Below are positions 18,292 through 30,704 of a stretch of DNA of 64,000 nucleotides, one piece after another. The stretch covers positions 372,001-436,000 of the forward strand of contig NZ_FNOH01000004.1 of the NCBI RefSeq assembly GCF_900106535.1. The letters are read 5' to 3'. The DNA is from Myxococcus xanthus. Its GTDB lineage: Bacteria > Myxococcota > Myxococcia > Myxococcales > Myxococcaceae. Made by a program: the position numbers and the translations under genes. Below the pieces are notes generated by a model. The model was not told the origin of the DNA. It worked only from the letters and a program-made list of their open reading frames with translations, and did not search any database. Numbering within the stretch: position 1 is the first letter of the stretch; each line of letters opens with the position of its first letter.

Positions 18292-19572
18292 TCACGCCTG
18301 CGGGGCGTGCACGCCGTTGGACAGCTCGTTGCGGACGACCTCGGACACGCGCTCGCGGACCATCTCGCCCACGCGCTCGCGGACGTCGGCGCTCACGCTC
18401 TCACGCACCGCGCTCGCGATGCGCTCGGGGTCGACGGAACCACCGCCCTGCTGCATCGGCATCATGGACGGACCGGCGCGCATCGCCTCACCGAGCGCGG
18501 ACCGGACGGCCTCGGGGAGCTGCGAGCGAAGCGCCGAGTCCAGCTCCGAGCGCATGCTGCTCATGAACCGCTCACGCAGGGAGTCCGCCAACCGCGTGCG
18601 GATGGCGTCCGCCAGGCGCTCCACGTCCTGCATCCCCTGCCCCATCATCATGCCCTGCGGCATCATCCCGCCCTGCCCCATCATGCCCCGGTGACGGGCC
18701 ATGGCGCCGCGCAGCATCTCGCCCATGCGCTCCCGCAGCACCTCGCGTACGCGCTCGCGGACCGCCGAGTTGATGCGCTCACGGAGGCCCTCGGACAGCC
18801 GGTCCTGCAGGGTCATCGCGATGCGCTCGGGGTCGAACGCGCCGGCGGCCATGCCGCCCCACTGGCGCGTCATGACGCCACGGAGCCCGTCGGACAGCCG
18901 CTCGCGCAGGGCCTCGCGCACGCGCTCACGCAGGCTGTACACCAGTCCCTCGTGGAGGGCCTCGGCCAGGCGCCCGCGAATGGCGTCCGCCAGCCGCTCC
19001 GCCTCGTGGGGGCTGAAGCCGGGCATGCGCTCCGACATCACCGAGCGCAGCGTGTCCGCCAGCCGCTCGCGCAGGGCCTCGCGCACGCCGTCATGCGCGG
19101 CGGTGTTGATGCGCTCGCGCAGGGACTCCAGCAGGCGGGTGCGCACCGCCTCCGCCAGCCGCTCGGTATCCGGGGCGCCGAAGCCGTGGGAGGACATCTG
19201 CCACTGCTCGAACAGCGCCGCGCGCACGCACTCGGCCAGCCGCTCGCGGATGCCGTCGCGGATGCGCTCATGCACCACGGAGGCGATGCGCTCGCGCAGC
19301 GTCTCCGACAGGCGGGAACAAAGCGCGTCCGCGATGCGCTCCGGCTCCGGCATGCCGTAGCCCTGGGGCATCATCCCATACCCCTGCGGCATCCCACCGC
19401 CGCGCTCGAACATCGCGTGGCGGATGGCCTCCCCCACGCGCTCACGCACCTCGCGGCCGAGCCGGTCCTCAATCGCGGAGACAATCTGCTCGCGAACGGC
19501 TTCGACGACCCGCTCCTTGAACGACTCACCGAACATCTGCTGCGACTGGGGAGAAAGCTGCTCCTGGAACAT
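18292..19572 (-). CDS. Seven-unit amphipathic-helix repeat protein of unknown function
   Basis: The protein is 426 residues, starts at 19572 and is preceded by AGGAG. It consists of about seven tandem units of 45-65 residues with the pattern ERLADAIRxRLxExLRERI...VREALRERLxDxLR. The units are separated by Met/Gly/Gln-rich linkers such as GGGMPQGYGMMPQGYGM. The helices are strongly amphipathic with alternating Arg/Glu and Leu/Val/Ile. There is no signal peptide or membrane segment. Lipid-, surface- or self-assembly roles are possible, but I know of no matching family. Its upstream region is one arm of an inverted duplication. Confidence 0.8.
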   Translation of the reverse strand: MFQEQLSPQSQQMFGESFKERVVEAVREQIVSAIEDRLGREVRERVGEAIRHAMFERGGGMPQGYGMMPQGYGMPEPERIADALCSRLSETLRERIASVVHERIRDGIRERLAECVRAALFEQWQMSSHGFGAPDTERLAEAVRTRLLESLRERINTAAHDGVREALRERLADTLRSVMSERMPGFSPHEAERLADAIRGRLAEALHEGLVYSLRERVREALRERLSDGLRGVMTRQWGGMAAGAFDPERIAMTLQDRLSEGLRERINSAVRERVREVLRERMGEMLRGAMARHRGMMGQGGMMPQGMMMGQGMQDVERLADAIRTRLADSLRERFMSSMRSELDSALRSQLPEAVRSALGEAMRAGPSMMPMQQGGGSVDPERIASAVRESVSADVRERVGEMVRERVSEVVRNELSNGVHAPQA

Positions 19573-19612
19573 GAGAACGCTCCTGACTCGACGCCTGGAC
19601 TGCGAGGAAACA

Positions 19613-19639
19613 CGGCAGGAGAAAACCCCTCTCCTGCCG
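19613..19639. terminator. Strong hairpin in the left arm
   Basis: A perfect 10-bp stem CGGCAGGAGA / TCTCCTGCCG has a 7-base loop. It lies between the decayed MBL gene and the repeat-protein gene on the minus strand. The hairpin recurs in the right arm (21085-21107) with altered stem sequence. Confidence 0.6.
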
Positions 19640-19647
19640 GGCGCGAT

Positions 19648-20187
19648 TCAATAAACAGGCACGCATTCAGGGTAAACGTGTCGTCGGTGTGAGGCCCCGT
19701 TGGCAGCCAGACACCGGCGGCGCGGCACAGGCCAATCCTTCCTCGGCCGCATGCGGAACGCGACGAAGGCATCCACGTTGTCGAAGGCGAAGCACGGGTT
19801 CTTCCGCCGCACCGTCTCCATGGAGGCCATCGGGACGCCCGCGTAGTCGTGGCCCGGAAACAGCTTCGCGCTATCGGGCACCTTCGCCAGCACCTGGGAC
19901 AGGGAGCGGTACATGTCCTCCGGGTTGCCTCCGCTCATGTCACACCGGCCGCAGCCATTGATGAACACGGTGTCCCCGGACACCAGCGCGTCACCGGCCA
20001 GCAGGTAATGCGAGCCCGGCGTGTGCAGTGCCTGGAACGTCTCAGGCCCGACGCGCACGTCATCCTCCGGCCCCAGGGGCCGCAGCGCGCCGCCCAGCTC
20101 GCGCAGCTCCGGGGAGTACTGGACCTCCTCCCGCTGTGCGAACACCGGCACGTCCCACATCGACAGCAGGTCCGGCAGCTCCGTCAC
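19648..20187 (-). pseudogene. Decayed copy of the MBL-fold hydrolase gene
   Basis: The open frame closely matches the C-terminal part of the intact gene at 20322-20978. It lacks the first 65-70 residues, including the HCHFDH metal motif. It has an in-frame 4-residue deletion that turns HTPGHTPGSH into HTPGSH, removing a metal ligand. It has also lost its stop codon, so the frame runs on through CLAANGASHRRHV. No active hydrolase can come from it. Confidence 0.8.
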
Positions 20188-20321
20188 ACCACTGGGCAGC
20201 GCGCGCGGCCCGGGCGGAGGTGATCGCGAATCGTTCGTCCAGGGCCCGGAAAGAGGGAATCGGCCCGCGCCTTCAAACCCTGGACGTTAGAGTGGAGCCT
20301 GAAGCGGAGGAGGATATCGCG

Positions 20322-20978
20322 ATGCGTGAACCGTACGTGCGGCAGCTCAAGCTCGGGCCCATGGACAACTTCGTCTACCTGGTGGGGCCCCGGGACTCAG
20401 ACGAGGTGGTGGTGGTGGACCCCGCGTGGGACGTGGACGCCATCGCGGAGGCGGTGAAGGCGGATGGAAAGCGCGTGGTGGGCGCGTTCGTCTCGCACTG
20501 TCACTTCGACCACATCAACGGACTGCCCGACCTGCTGTCGATGTGGGACGTGCCCGTGTACGCGCAGCGGGAGGAGGTCCAGTTCTCGCCGGAGCTACGC
20601 GAGCTGGGCGGCGCGCTGCGGCCCGTGGGGCCCGGCGACGACGTGCGCGTGGGCTCGCAGGTGTTCCATGCGCTGCACACGCCGGGGCACACGCCGGGCT
20701 CGCACTGCCTGCTGGCTGGCGATGCGCTGGTCTCCGGGGACACCGTGTTCATCAACGGCTGCGGCCGGTGCGACTTGAAGGGCGGCAACCCGGAGGACAT
20801 GTACCGCTCCCTGTCCCAGGTGCTGGCGAAGGTGCCCGACACGGCGAAGCTGTTTCCGGGCCACGACTACGCGGACGTCCCGGTGACGTCCATGGAGGCG
20901 GTGCGGAAGAAGAACCCGTACTTCGCCTTCGACAACGTGGATGCCTTCGTCGCGTTCCGAATGCGGCCGAGGAAGTAG
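20322..20978 (+). CDS. Metallo-beta-lactamase-fold hydrolase (glyoxalase II-like)
   Basis: The protein is 218 residues from ATG 20322, preceded by GGAGGAGG. Metal-binding motifs are intact: SHCHFDHING (HxHxDH), HTPGHTPGSH, GDTVFINGCGRCD and FPGHDY. These are the glyoxalase-II/persulfide-dioxygenase-type MBL signatures. The size fits a small glyoxalase-II-like hydrolase, and the substrate is not certain. The protein is cytoplasmic. Its 3' two thirds are duplicated in inverted orientation on the left. Confidence 0.88.
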   Translation: MREPYVRQLKLGPMDNFVYLVGPRDSDEVVVVDPAWDVDAIAEAVKADGKRVVGAFVSHCHFDHINGLPDLLSMWDVPVYAQREEVQFSPELRELGGALRPVGPGDDVRVGSQVFHALHTPGHTPGSHCLLAGDALVSGDTVFINGCGRCDLKGGNPEDMYRSLSQVLAKVPDTAKLFPGHDYADVPVTSMEAVRKKNPYFAFDNVDAFVAFRMRPRK

Positions 20979-21144
20979 CCGGGCCTGACATGCCGCGCGG
21001 CGGTGACCGGTGTCGAGCGTCCAACGGGCGTTCACACCGAGGTCACGTTTCCGGTGAGTGCGTGCCTGTCTATTGAATCGCGCCCGGCAGGAGCCCTTCG
21101 CCTGCCGCGTATCCACGAAGTCCAGGCGTCGAGTCAGGAGCGTT
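20517..21144 (+). repeat. Inverted duplication, right arm
   Basis: Covers the MBL gene from about codon 66 and 166 bases after its stop, ending in TCAGGAGCGTT. In the left arm this end is the ribosome binding site of the repeat-protein gene. Here no gene follows, so the right arm carries an orphan translation signal. Confidence 0.78.
21085..21107 (+). terminator. Hairpin after the MBL gene
   Basis: A 7-bp stem CGGCAGG / CCTGCCG has a 9-base loop. It corresponds to the hairpin at 19613-19639 in the left arm. The stem is shorter but still perfect, which suggests selection for the structure. Confidence 0.5.
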
Positions 21145-21544
21145 GGCGCTTCGCCTTCAAGCCCGCGAGCACCGCATCGCCACGCATTCACTGTGAAGCG
21201 GATGCCGACAGTAAACTGCCAGAAAGTGGCCCTCCGAAGAATGGTGAGCCCGGTGGCCTCGAAATCTTGGCACGTCAGAGAAGCGGCGCTGCGGAGTTGG
21301 CACGTCAGTCCAGATCCAATTGAGGACGCGGGGCGCATGGCCATCACGAGCTGCGCGCAGGAGGCGCCTAACGTCCTCTCGATGACGACACCCCGCCCAT
21401 CGACACCATCGTCGAAGCACTCCAAACTGTCCGCAGCGGCGAGGCGCTGCTCGCTTCGAAAGTCCGCCAAGCGCGGCTCACCGAGGGCGACACGGCACGC
21501 TCGTCGAAGGACGTGACGGCGGCCGTGGACGTTTCCTTCAACCA
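21145..21544. other. Gene-poor stretch with coding remnants
   Basis: No intact gene. The plus frame from 21372 to 21548 is open after a stop and reads about 58 codons with no good start (DTPPIDTIVEALQ near its beginning, AAVDVSFNQ at its end), so it looks like the 3' remnant of a lost gene. The 12-mer TTGGCACGTCAG occurs twice, 30 bases apart. Such decay next to an inverted duplication suggests past rearrangement or element loss. Confidence 0.5.
21267..21308 (+). repeat. Pair of 12-bp direct repeats
   Basis: TTGGCACGTCAG occurs at 21267-21278 and again at 21297-21308, identical, in a non-coding remnant region. They could be binding sites or debris of an insertion sequence end. They lack the -12 element needed for sigma-54 promoters. 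Confidence 0.5.
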
Positions 21545-21562
21545 GTGAGCACAATGGGCGCG

Positions 21563-21991
21563 ATGCCAACCACGTGGACCGATGCCGATCCGTTGGCGTT
21601 CCTCGCTAACGTGACGCCTGCAGGGCGCCGTCGCGACGCCCAGGTGCTTCTCGACTTGATGCGCGAGGTGACCGGGCTCGAGCCGAAGATGTTCGGTCCC
21701 TCAATCGTCGGGTTCGGAGAGTACGCGTACCAGTACGCGAGCGGCCACCGTGGCACCGCACCCGCCGCTGGCTTCTCTCCGCGCAAGGCGGCAACCGTCG
21801 TCTACCTCGCTGACGGCCTCAGCGCCCACGCCAGTGCGCTCGCCAAGCTCGGTCCGCACACGACCGGCACCGGATGCCTGTACATCAAGGACCTCACGAA
21901 GGTCGACCTCGACGTGCTCACTGGCATCGTCCGCGCCTCGCTCAAGACGCTCACCGCAGGGACCTACGGAAAGCGCGCCCACGAGGACTGA
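21563..21991 (+). CDS. DUF1801 (YdhG-like) protein
   Basis: About 142 residues from ATG 21563 (in-frame alternatives are GTG 21545 and ATG 21554). The DUF1801 pattern is clear: a DPLAFLANVTPAGRRRDAQVLLDLMREVTG lead, MFGPSIVGFG, SPRKAATVVYL and GCLYIKDLTKVDLDVL. The family is small, cytoplasmic and of unknown biochemical function (related to YdeI/YdhG and FrataxinIscX-like folds). It stands alone among remnants. Confidence 0.85.
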   Translation: MPTTWTDADPLAFLANVTPAGRRRDAQVLLDLMREVTGLEPKMFGPSIVGFGEYAYQYASGHRGTAPAAGFSPRKAATVVYLADGLSAHASALAKLGPHTTGTGCLYIKDLTKVDLDVLTGIVRASLKTLTAGTYGKRAHED

Positions 21992-22056
21992 ACGACCGCT
22001 GACCGGTCCCCGGAGGTCGCCTTGTCGCGGCTGTGCCTCCCCAGAGGCATCTCGCC

Positions 22057-22194
22057 GTGGCCACGCGGCCCGATTCCGTCGACTACACCGACAAGGATTT
22101 CGACGCCCTTCGCGACGCGATGAGCAAGCGTCGCCTCGCGGCGGTGCTCGTCGCGACGTACTGGCAGAAGGGCACGGCCAAGGCACGCCCATAA
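22057..22194 (+). CDS. Possible 45-residue ORF, probably a remnant
   Basis: A GTG-started frame reading DYTDKDFDALRDAM then AAVLVATYWQKG. The codon texture is coding-like, but there is no clear ribosome binding site and no obvious partner. It may be a fragment of a longer lost gene. Confidence 0.25.
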   Translation: MATRPDSVDYTDKDFDALRDAMSKRRLAAVLVATYWQKGTAKARP

Positions 22195-22517
22195 CCCCCA
22201 CGAGCTGAGTTCGGGCGCCGGCCCTCCCACCGCCCACTCCACACCGAAGGCCCGCCGTCAGGTAGCGGTAACGGCGACGGTGCCGAACCGAGCCAAGCCC
22301 CCGGTAGCTTGGCGCGGCTGGCTCAACGCCACCCGCGGAGCCGGACCGGCCGCGATGGGCCACGGGGCCACCCGGGCAGCGCTTCGCCCCTGAGCCTGCG
22401 CGCGCATCGAAACCATGCGACTTCCCCCACCTAAGCCTCACTCGAACACCCGGGACTTGATGCGGTGGGCCCCTTCCCTCTTGAATAGGCCCTTTTTGCC
22501 CCTGGGGAGGTCTCCAC
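22195..22517. other. Intergenic region without recognisable gene
   Basis: No ORF with credible coding texture and no clear repeat. The last 40 bases include CTGGGGAGGTCTCC, which provides the ribosome binding site of the next gene. Confidence 0.5.
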
Positions 22518-23183
22518 GTGAAGCGCCCATTGCTCCTTTGCACCCTGCTCGCCGGCACCGCCTTCGCCGCCAAGGAGCGCGCCACCTTCCGCTATGCCGC
22601 GCCTCCGGACGGGGAGCGTCCCGTCATCGTCAACGCCGTCATTGGCCCCCAAGGCAGTGACTTCGCCATGCGCCTGCGCTTCGACAAGGTGCCGTGGGGC
22701 GACGAGTGCAAGAGCCGCTGCGCCAACGCCACGCTGCTGCTCGACACCGACAACAGCAAGCAGACGGGCCTGCGCCTGGCGACGAAGAATGCGCCCGGCA
22801 ACGGCGCCGACGTCGCCGTCGTCATCCAGGGCGTGCGCGACTACGCGAAGCAGGAAGGCGCCCCGCCCGTGAGCTGGCTGCGGGTGAAGGTCCGCCTGCT
22901 CGGCAGCGAGGCCTCCTCCGTGGATGACGGCGAGTTGCTGGCCGAGTTCAACCACCGCCAGGACCCCGAGCGGCTCCACGTGGACGGAGAAACCATCTAC
23001 CTGCTGGTGGACGCCACCAGCGCCGCCCTGCCCTCCGCTCGCAAGGCCCGCGTCGTCTACCAGCCGCCCGGCGCAAAGCCGCTCCAGGCCACCATTCCTG
23101 GAATGATTGGCGGCGGGAGCGGCAAGGGCGTGCGCATCTTCAAGGACGGTTCGTGGGGGAAGGCCCGCGACGCGACGCCCTAG
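22518..23183 (+). CDS. Exported protein of unknown function
   Basis: The protein is 221 residues with a cleavable signal peptide (MKRPLLLCTLLAGTAFA). The mature part is beta-rich and contains a DECKSRCANATLLLDTDN segment, with two Cys that could form a disulfide and an Asp-rich loop that could bind calcium. It probably has a carbohydrate-binding-module-like jelly-roll fold (a CBM9/DOMON-like pattern, inference only). It lies upstream of parC but is separated by 316 bases. Confidence 0.75.
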   Translation: MKRPLLLCTLLAGTAFAAKERATFRYAAPPDGERPVIVNAVIGPQGSDFAMRLRFDKVPWGDECKSRCANATLLLDTDNSKQTGLRLATKNAPGNGADVAVVIQGVRDYAKQEGAPPVSWLRVKVRLLGSEASSVDDGELLAEFNHRQDPERLHVDGETIYLLVDATSAALPSARKARVVYQPPGAKPLQATIPGMIGGGSGKGVRIFKDGSWGKARDATP

Positions 23184-23499
23184 GGCGTCCACCTGCCGCC
23201 AGGGGGACGAGCCGTCCTGTCCTACCCGCACCCACCGTCCCGCCGCATGCCCCAGCCAGGAGGCCCCCGACCTCGGAATTCCGCGGGGTTGGAGTGGGGT
23301 TCTGCTGGCAAATAGGACTGGACAGACGTATAGGTGGGCACTGTTGGAGAGTGCGCAACCCCCCGAATTCGTTCCCAATGTCAGGGTGGCATGGTAGTCC
23401 CGGCGCCCTGTTACATACCTCTGCCCCCCAACGTGAGGAGTGCGCGGGTCGCGCGCCGCGTTCGGGGTGCGGGGCGTTCTCACCTGTGGATTGACGACC
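23184..23499. other. Upstream region of parC
   Basis: 316 bases without a convincing gene. This should hold the parC-parE promoter. It includes A/T-richer stretches unusual for this DNA, for example GCAAATAGGAC near 23310 and CTGTTACATACC near 23410, but I cannot assign -35 and -10 elements with confidence. Confidence 0.4.
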
Positions 23500-27825
<4,326 letters not shown>

Positions 27826-27844
27826 TCAGGACGGAATCACCGTC

Positions 27845-27890
27845 GCGGGTCCCTCCCACCCCGGAGGGGCCCGCGCGCAGCAGGGCTTTT
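27845..27890 (+). terminator. Intrinsic terminator of parC-parE
   Basis: A 12-bp stem GCGGGTCCCTCC / GGAGGGGCCCGC (one G-T pair) with a 6-base loop is followed within 13 bases by TTTT. It begins 20 bases after the parE stop. Confidence 0.7.
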
Positions 27891-27924
27891 GAGACGGAGC
27901 CCCGGCTCGGCTAGCATTCGCGCC

Positions 27925-29391
27925 GTGACTACGTTCCGCCGAACCTCCCTGCTCCTCGCGTTCATGCTGGCCACCTCTCCCGCCTATGGGCAGTCCACGC
28001 GGAAGAAGAAGTCCAGCAAGAAGCCCCCCGCCACCACTCAGCCGGTGAAGACGACCAAGGCGCCCGCGGCGGACGACGCGGATGGCGATGAATCCGTCGA
28101 GCCCCAGGCTTTCGGTTCTCCGAACGGGGACGAGGAGACGGCCGTCACGCCGCTGGTGTCGCCGGACGCTCCGACCGTGGCCAAACCCGCGGCGGCGCCA
28201 GGTGCCTCGGGTGAGCCGGCGGTGGCCAGCGCGGCGGTGACGGCCTCCGGGCCGGTGGCGCTCTTCGCGGTGGCTCGGACGTCCGCGGAGGAGGATGCCG
28301 CGGTGAAGCTGGAGGACGAGCTGCTGAGCCGGCTCAAGGCGAGCGGCGTGGCGCTGGTGGACCTGGGCGCGGCCTTCCCGCCGTCCCCGCCGGTCTCGCT
28401 GACGCGCGCGGACACGCTCTTCGAGCAGGGTCGCACCGACTACGACAACCTGGACCCCGAGTCCGCCGAGGCGAAGTTCCTGGCGGCGGCGGAGGCCTAC
28501 ACGAAGCACCCGGCGGAGCTGAGCCCGGAGCGGCTGGCCAAGGCCTACCTGTTCCTGGGCGCCTCGCGGATGCTCAACGGCGACTCCACCGGAGCCCTGG
28601 ACGCGTTCAAGCGCGCGGTGGTGGCGGAGCCGTCCACGTCCCCCGACGCCGCCCTCTTCGGGCAGGACGTGCTGAAGACCTTCGACCAGGCCCGCGCCGA
28701 CGTGAAGGCGCGCCCGGCCGGCACGCTGGTGGTGGAGTCGAAGCCGGCGGGCGCCAGCGTCCTCGTGCGAGGCCAGGAGCTGGGCGTCACGCCCCTCAAG
28801 GGCGTGGAGATGCCGGCGGGCCAGCACCCGGTGGTGGTGTCCCTGCCCGGCTACTCGGCCTTCTCCCAGTACACAGAGGTGGCGTCCGCCAAGAGCACCG
28901 AGGTGAAGGCGACGCTGGAGCCCACCCCGGGCCTGTCCGCCGTGCGTGACGCGGCGGTCCACGCCAGCACGGAACAGGCCTTCGAGCGGGACACGCCGCC
29001 GCCCGAGGCACGCGCCATTGGGGAGCGGCTCAACGCCCGTTACGTGGTGCTGGCGGCGGTGGCTCGCGGGGACAAGGGCCACCTCCAGGCCGAGCTCCAG
29101 GCGTGGGACCTGCGCTCCAACGCGCGGCTGCGCGGCGTGGAGATTGCCCTGGCGCCGGGCGCGAAGAAGAACGGCCCGGACGCGGCGGCGGACCAGGTGC
29201 GCGCCTTCGTCAACGGCGTCGCGGCGCCCCGCGTGGCGGAGAGCAATTCGTTCTCCACCCTCATCAAGCGCCCGTGGTTCTGGGCGGTGGTCGGCGGCGC
29301 GGCGGCGGTGACGGCCGGGGCCGTCTACGTGGCGACGTCTCAGGACAAGGGCCGCCCGTTCAACCCCGTTTCTGGTGGAGTCGGGTTCTGA
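27925..29391 (+). CDS. Exported PEGA-domain protein
   Basis: The protein is 488 residues from GTG 27925, chosen because it places the signal peptide (FRRTSLLLAFMLATSPAYGQ) at the N-terminus. A Lys/Pro/Ala-rich linker follows, then an alpha-helical TPR-like region, then one PEGA domain (GTLVVESKPAGASVLVRGQELGVTPLKG). Near the C-terminus is a membrane helix (FWAVVGGAAAVTAGAVYVA). PEGA domains are extracytoplasmic beta-sandwiches often tied to cell-envelope assembly. It is arranged in tandem with a second PEGA gene. Confidence 0.85.
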   Translation: MTTFRRTSLLLAFMLATSPAYGQSTRKKKSSKKPPATTQPVKTTKAPAADDADGDESVEPQAFGSPNGDEETAVTPLVSPDAPTVAKPAAAPGASGEPAVASAAVTASGPVALFAVARTSAEEDAAVKLEDELLSRLKASGVALVDLGAAFPPSPPVSLTRADTLFEQGRTDYDNLDPESAEAKFLAAAEAYTKHPAELSPERLAKAYLFLGASRMLNGDSTGALDAFKRAVVAEPSTSPDAALFGQDVLKTFDQARADVKARPAGTLVVESKPAGASVLVRGQELGVTPLKGVEMPAGQHPVVVSLPGYSAFSQYTEVASAKSTEVKATLEPTPGLSAVRDAAVHASTEQAFERDTPPPEARAIGERLNARYVVLAAVARGDKGHLQAELQAWDLRSNARLRGVEIALAPGAKKNGPDAAADQVRAFVNGVAAPRVAESNSFSTLIKRPWFWAVVGGAAAVTAGAVYVATSQDKGRPFNPVSGGVGF

Positions 29392-29453
29392 GGCAGCGCC
29401 GCGTGTTGAATGCCCGGACCGCCACCCGCGTCGCCTGTTTCAAAGGTCACCCC

Positions 29454-30656
29454 ATGAAATCCGCCCTCGCCCTCCTCCTCCTCCCCGCGCTGACCCTCGC
29501 GGCCCCGCCCCAGGCGCGCCGCGTCAGCACCCTCCTGGTGCCCATGGACCCGGCCTCCGAGGCGTCCAGCGTGCAGATGGAGGGTTACATGAACGACGCC
29601 CTCTCCAACTTCGCCGGCATGACGGTCCGCAAGTCGGAGGAGCTGTTCGGCATGCCGGAGGACCCGGAGGCCAAGGCCTCCCTGGAGCGCGGGCGCAAGG
29701 GGTACTCGGAGAGCCTCTCCGCCTTCGACAAGAAGGAATACGAGGAGGCGGAGCGCAAGGTGCGCGCCACCCTGAAGGAGCTTCAGGGGGCCGCGGGCGC
29801 CATGCGCGGGTGCTCGCCGCTGTGTGACGCGCTGGCGCTGTACGCCGCCGTGCTGCACCTGCGCGGCGAGGTGGAGGAGGCGAAGCTGGCGCTCATCGAC
29901 CTCATCGCGCTGTCCCCTACCCATGAGCTGTCCCCCAAGCGCTTCTCGCGCGAGTTCCTCGCCCTGCGCGTGCAGGTGGCCACCAGCCGCACGTCCCAGC
30001 TACGCGGCTCCGCCACGGTGAACTCGCGGCCCTCGGGCGCGCGCGTGTACGTGGACGGCGAAGTCGTGGGCTACACGCCAGTGACGCTGCCCGCGCTGCC
30101 CATTGGCAAGCACCTGCTGCGCGTGGAGCGCCCGGGCTTCCGGCAGTACGGACAGTTCATGGAGGTGGCCACCGACGACGCCGAGGTCACCGCCAAGCTG
30201 GTGCCTACCTCTGCGTACAAGGCCTTCGACGTGCAGTTGGACCGGGTGGCGGGCGAGGTGAACCGCGCCGGTGAGAAGGCGTCTGGCGTGGCGGCCATGG
30301 CGCAGTCGCTGGGGCTGGACCGGGTCATGGTGGGCACCCTTCGCGCCAATGGCGAGGGCACCGACCTGACGCTGGGCTACTACGACGCGCGCACCGGTCA
30401 GCGGCTGGCGGGGCGGCGCATGGCCGTCCAGGGCGATGAGTTCGGCCAGTTGAAGCAGGAGATGGAGCGGGTGGTGAACCACCTGGTGAACAACATCGGC
30501 GAGAAGGTGACCAAGAGCCGGGACCCGCTGGACAACCGCGGGGGCATGGAAGACTGGTCGTCCGAGGACCGGGGCGGCCGTGGCAAGGCGCAGGACAAGA
30601 AGAGCAAGCCCGGCGACGACCCGCTCGACGGTGTGTCCGGAACCGAGGACTGGTAA
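29454..30656 (+). CDS. Exported PEGA-domain protein, second copy
   Basis: The protein is 400 residues from ATG 29454 with a signal peptide (MKSALALLLLPALTLA). A helical region holds two Cys (GCSPLC). The PEGA domain is near residue 185 (SATVNSRPSGARVYVDGEVVGYTPVTLP). The acidic C-terminus ends with two similar GGMEDW/SGTEDW-type motifs. Its domain order parallels the preceding gene, so the two are divergent paralogues. It probably acts in the periplasm or at the outer membrane. Confidence 0.85.
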   Translation: MKSALALLLLPALTLAAPPQARRVSTLLVPMDPASEASSVQMEGYMNDALSNFAGMTVRKSEELFGMPEDPEAKASLERGRKGYSESLSAFDKKEYEEAERKVRATLKELQGAAGAMRGCSPLCDALALYAAVLHLRGEVEEAKLALIDLIALSPTHELSPKRFSREFLALRVQVATSRTSQLRGSATVNSRPSGARVYVDGEVVGYTPVTLPALPIGKHLLRVERPGFRQYGQFMEVATDDAEVTAKLVPTSAYKAFDVQLDRVAGEVNRAGEKASGVAAMAQSLGLDRVMVGTLRANGEGTDLTLGYYDARTGQRLAGRRMAVQGDEFGQLKQEMERVVNHLVNNIGEKVTKSRDPLDNRGGMEDWSSEDRGGRGKAQDKKSKPGDDPLDGVSGTEDW

Positions 30657-30704
30657 CGCTGAGCGCTTGTCCCGGGACGGCTGATGCCTAGAGTCCCGGG
30701 GCGT

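Larger units (their letters stand above)
19576..20187 (-). repeat. Inverted duplication, left arm
   Basis: Read on the minus strand, this arm contains the 3' two thirds of an MBL-fold gene and the intergenic region up to 3 bases before the repeat-protein start codon. It closely matches 20517-21144 on the plus strand, with scattered differences and small indels. Confidence 0.8.

Noticed and set aside
18209-19692. Continuation of the plus-strand frame that starts at 17908
   Set aside because: It lies antisense to the repeat-protein gene and has shadow composition. A frameshift in the C7 run explains it better.
20028-20321. Longer N-terminus for the MBL hydrolase
   Set aside because: The extension is Pro/Ala/Arg shadow sequence antisense to the decayed copy. 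ATG 20322 has a strong ribosome binding site and starts the conserved domain.
21268-21308. Possible sigma-54 promoters (TGGCAC)
   Set aside because: Both copies lack a TTGC-type -12 element at the required spacing.
22057-22194. Phage baseplate fragment suggested by DYTDKDFDALR
   Set aside because: The match is about ten residues only and no other phage gene is near. Kept only as a low-confidence ORF.
23440-23499. Upstream start for parC
   Set aside because: The extra 20 residues read as Arg/Gly shadow sequence without a ribosome binding site. ATG 23500 is more plausible.
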